Source of the DNA: Pseudomonadota bacterium
Lineage (GTDB): Bacteria; Pseudomonadota; Gammaproteobacteria; UBA5335
DNA: 64,000 nucleotides
Direction: 5' to 3'
NCBI GenBank assembly: GCA_002862435.1
Contig: PKDC01000004.1
Coordinates: forward strand, 1-64,000
How positions within the stretch are numbered: position 1 is the first letter of the stretch; every line of letters starts with the position of its first letter. The notes beneath the pieces were generated by a model. The model searched no databases and was not told the DNA's origin. It saw nothing but the letters and a program-made list of their open reading frames with translations. A program made the position numbers and the translations under genes. Below, one piece after another: positions 62,581-64,000 of the stretch.

Positions 62581-63536
62581 TGATGGCGATTCCCACGCTG
62601 GCGGTGATCATCGTCAACTGGAATGCCGGCGACCAGTTGCGCGCCTGCCTGCAGGCACTGGCCGGCGCGCGCCAGGAGGGGTTTCATCTGGCGCAGGTGG
62701 TGGTGGTGGACAATGCCTCCCAGGATGACTCCCTGGCCGATCTGCCAGCGGACCGGCTGCCGCTGCGGGTGATACGCAACCCCGACAACCGGGGTTTCGG
62801 CGGCGCCTGTAACCAGGGCGCGGCAGAGACGCGCGCGGATTACCTGCTGTTCCTCAATCCGGACACGCGCATCGAAGCCGACGCGCTCGATCGTGCCGTG
62901 GCCCATTTGGAAAGCCCAGCCGGCGCAACGGCGGGCGTATGTGGCGCCCGGCTGCTGGGTGACCAGGACCAGACTCACCGCCATTGCGCGCGCCAGGCCA
63001 CGGCGGCACGCATGTGGGCCCACCTGCTGGGCGTGGACCGCCTGACGCCTTGGACCAGCGGCTATTTGCTGCGACGCTGGGATCACGGCCACAGCCGGGC
63101 GGTGGATCATGTCATGGGGGCGTTCTATCTGATCCGCCGCGAGCTGTTCACCACCCTTGGCGGCTTCGATCCGCGTTTTTTTGTCTATCTGGAAGACCTG
63201 GACCTGTCCGAGCAGGTGCGCCGGGCCGGCTGGCGCATCGACTATTGCGCCGAGGTCCGCGTCTATCACAAGGGCGGCGGCACTTCCGAGCAGATCAAGG
63301 CGCGCCGGCTCTACTACAGCTTGGACAGCCGCTTGCGCTATGCACGCAAGCATTTCACGCCGACCGGTGCGATGGGTCTCTGGGCCGGTACCCTGCTCAT
63401 CGAGCCCTTGCTACGGCTGGGCCAGGCGCTGGCGCGGGGCTCATTCGCCCAAGTCCGTGAGGTATGGGTGGCCTATCGCTGGTTGGTCCAGGATCTGCCC
63501 GCCCGCTGGCGCTTACCGGCGCCCCACATCCCATGA
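62580..63536 (+). CDS. Glycosyltransferase family 2 (rhamnosyltransferase-like)
   Basis: A 318-residue GT2: LAVIIVNWNAGDQLRACLQA, VVVDNASQDDSL, NPDNRGFGGACNQG, LFLNPDTRIEADAL, and GGFDPRFFVYLEDLDLSEQV. This WbbL-type pattern is common in rhamnosyltransferases of O-antigen synthesis. The start ATG at 62580 overlaps the previous stop by one base and is followed by a second ATG. Ends in an ATGA overlap with the next gene. Confidence 0.87.
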   Translation: MMAIPTLAVIIVNWNAGDQLRACLQALAGARQEGFHLAQVVVVDNASQDDSLADLPADRLPLRVIRNPDNRGFGGACNQGAAETRADYLLFLNPDTRIEADALDRAVAHLESPAGATAGVCGARLLGDQDQTHRHCARQATAARMWAHLLGVDRLTPWTSGYLLRRWDHGHSRAVDHVMGAFYLIRRELFTTLGGFDPRFFVYLEDLDLSEQVRRAGWRIDYCAEVRVYHKGGGTSEQIKARRLYYSLDSRLRYARKHFTPTGAMGLWAGTLLIEPLLRLGQALARGSFAQVREVWVAYRWLVQDLPARWRLPAPHIP

Positions 63537-64000
63537 ACGTCCTGTTGCTCAGCCGCTATGGCCGCCAGGGCGCCAGCACGCGGTTGCGCGCCCTGCAATA
63601 CCTGCCTCATCTGGCCGCTAGCGGCATCGACGTGCACTGGGCGCCGCTGCTGGATGACGCCTATCTCGAAACCCTTTATGGCGCAGGCGAGCGGCCGTGG
63701 CCCCGGGTGGCGCGGGCCTATCTGGCGCGCCTGGGGCAATTGCTGGCGATGCGGCGCTTCGACCTGCTGTGGATCGAAAAAGAATTGTTTCCGATGCTGC
63801 CGGCCAGCGCCGAGCGCCTGCTGGCGGCGGCGGGCGTGCCGTATGTGGTGGATTACGACGACGCGCTGTTTCACAACTACGACCAGCATCCCCGCGCGCT
63901 CGTGCGGCGGTTGCTGGGGCGCAAGATCGACCGGGTGATGGCTGGGGCGCGGCTGGTGATCGTCGGCAACGACTACCTGGCGGACCGCGCGCGCCAGGCC
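63533..64000 (+). CDS. Glycosyltransferase, 5' part
   Basis: The first 156 codons of a GT-B glycosyltransferase cut by the window end. NVLLLSRYGRQGASTRLRAL is followed by FDLLWIEKELFPMLPA, VPYVVDYDDALFHNYD and RLVIVGNDYLADRA. The STRLRALQYLPHL start and VDYDDA element are typical of GT4-like enzymes in polysaccharide clusters. ATG overlaps the previous stop by 4 nt. Confidence 0.78.
   Translation, partial: MNVLLLSRYGRQGASTRLRALQYLPHLAASGIDVHWAPLLDDAYLETLYGAGERPWPRVARAYLARLGQLLAMRRFDLLWIEKELFPMLPASAERLLAAAGVPYVVDYDDALFHNYDQHPRALVRRLLGRKIDRVMAGARLVIVGNDYLADRARQA

Overview
The window is one contiguous piece of a high-GC Gammaproteobacterium. It carries System I cytochrome c maturation (ccmABCDEFGHI), a tmRNA/SmpB pair, a type IV pilus minor-pilin and pilY1 operon, znuABC-zur, an LPS-type glycosyltransferase and the gammaproteobacterial neighbourhoods ileS-lspA-ispH and rplU-rpmA-obgE-proB. 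The tmRNA tag reads ANDDNYALAA, a form common in this class. Heme-protein assembly, polyphosphate-dependent nucleotide phosphorylation, arsenite export and type IV pili suggest a free-living respiratory organism. I cannot place it below class level from the sequence alone.

Layout. 1-5659 is accessory DNA that ends at the 3' end of ssrA, a classic integration site. It holds two type II toxin-antitoxin modules (prlF-yhaV and dinJ-yafQ), several broken genes, an IS3-type transposase remnant, and an intact three-gene operon (TIGR04255-like protein, XRE-type regulator, SHDCD-motif protein) with its own repeat-marked promoter. This operon is the best candidate in the window for an undescribed system. 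5660-9442 has ssrA, smpB, rnfH, an unknown exported protein, a GT9 glycosyltransferase and a DUF6165 gene. 9443-16359 is the overlapping ccm operon on the minus strand. 16440-31800 is mixed: rsmB, a thiamine-binding-like protein, a degenerate Ap4A-phosphorylase-like protein beside two paired half-permeases, an Excalibur protein, a TonB receptor behind a 17-bp palindrome, an MscS channel, PPK2, a SYLF protein, ACR3 and a ParD-like/RelE-type module.

31809-34072 carries apbE (unclear start) and thiO. 34220-41987 is the pilus operon fimT-pilV-pilW-pilX-(small exported protein)-pilY1-pilE-fimT2. 42049-49102 is the housekeeping minus-strand run ispH, lspA, ileS, ribF, murJ. 49308-54600 contains rpsT, a MAPEG protein, proB, obgE, rpmA, rplU, ispB and a tRNA-Pro(CGG). 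54622-59197 has yidD, the zinc-uptake operon znuACB-zur with a Zur-box-like promoter, and argG. From 59369 to the edge a surface-polysaccharide cluster begins: galE and four glycosyltransferases, the last cut by the window end.

Many neighbouring genes overlap by 4 nt (ATGA or GTGA), which fixes most start codons and supports translational coupling. All family assignments are by reading the sequence; no database search was run.
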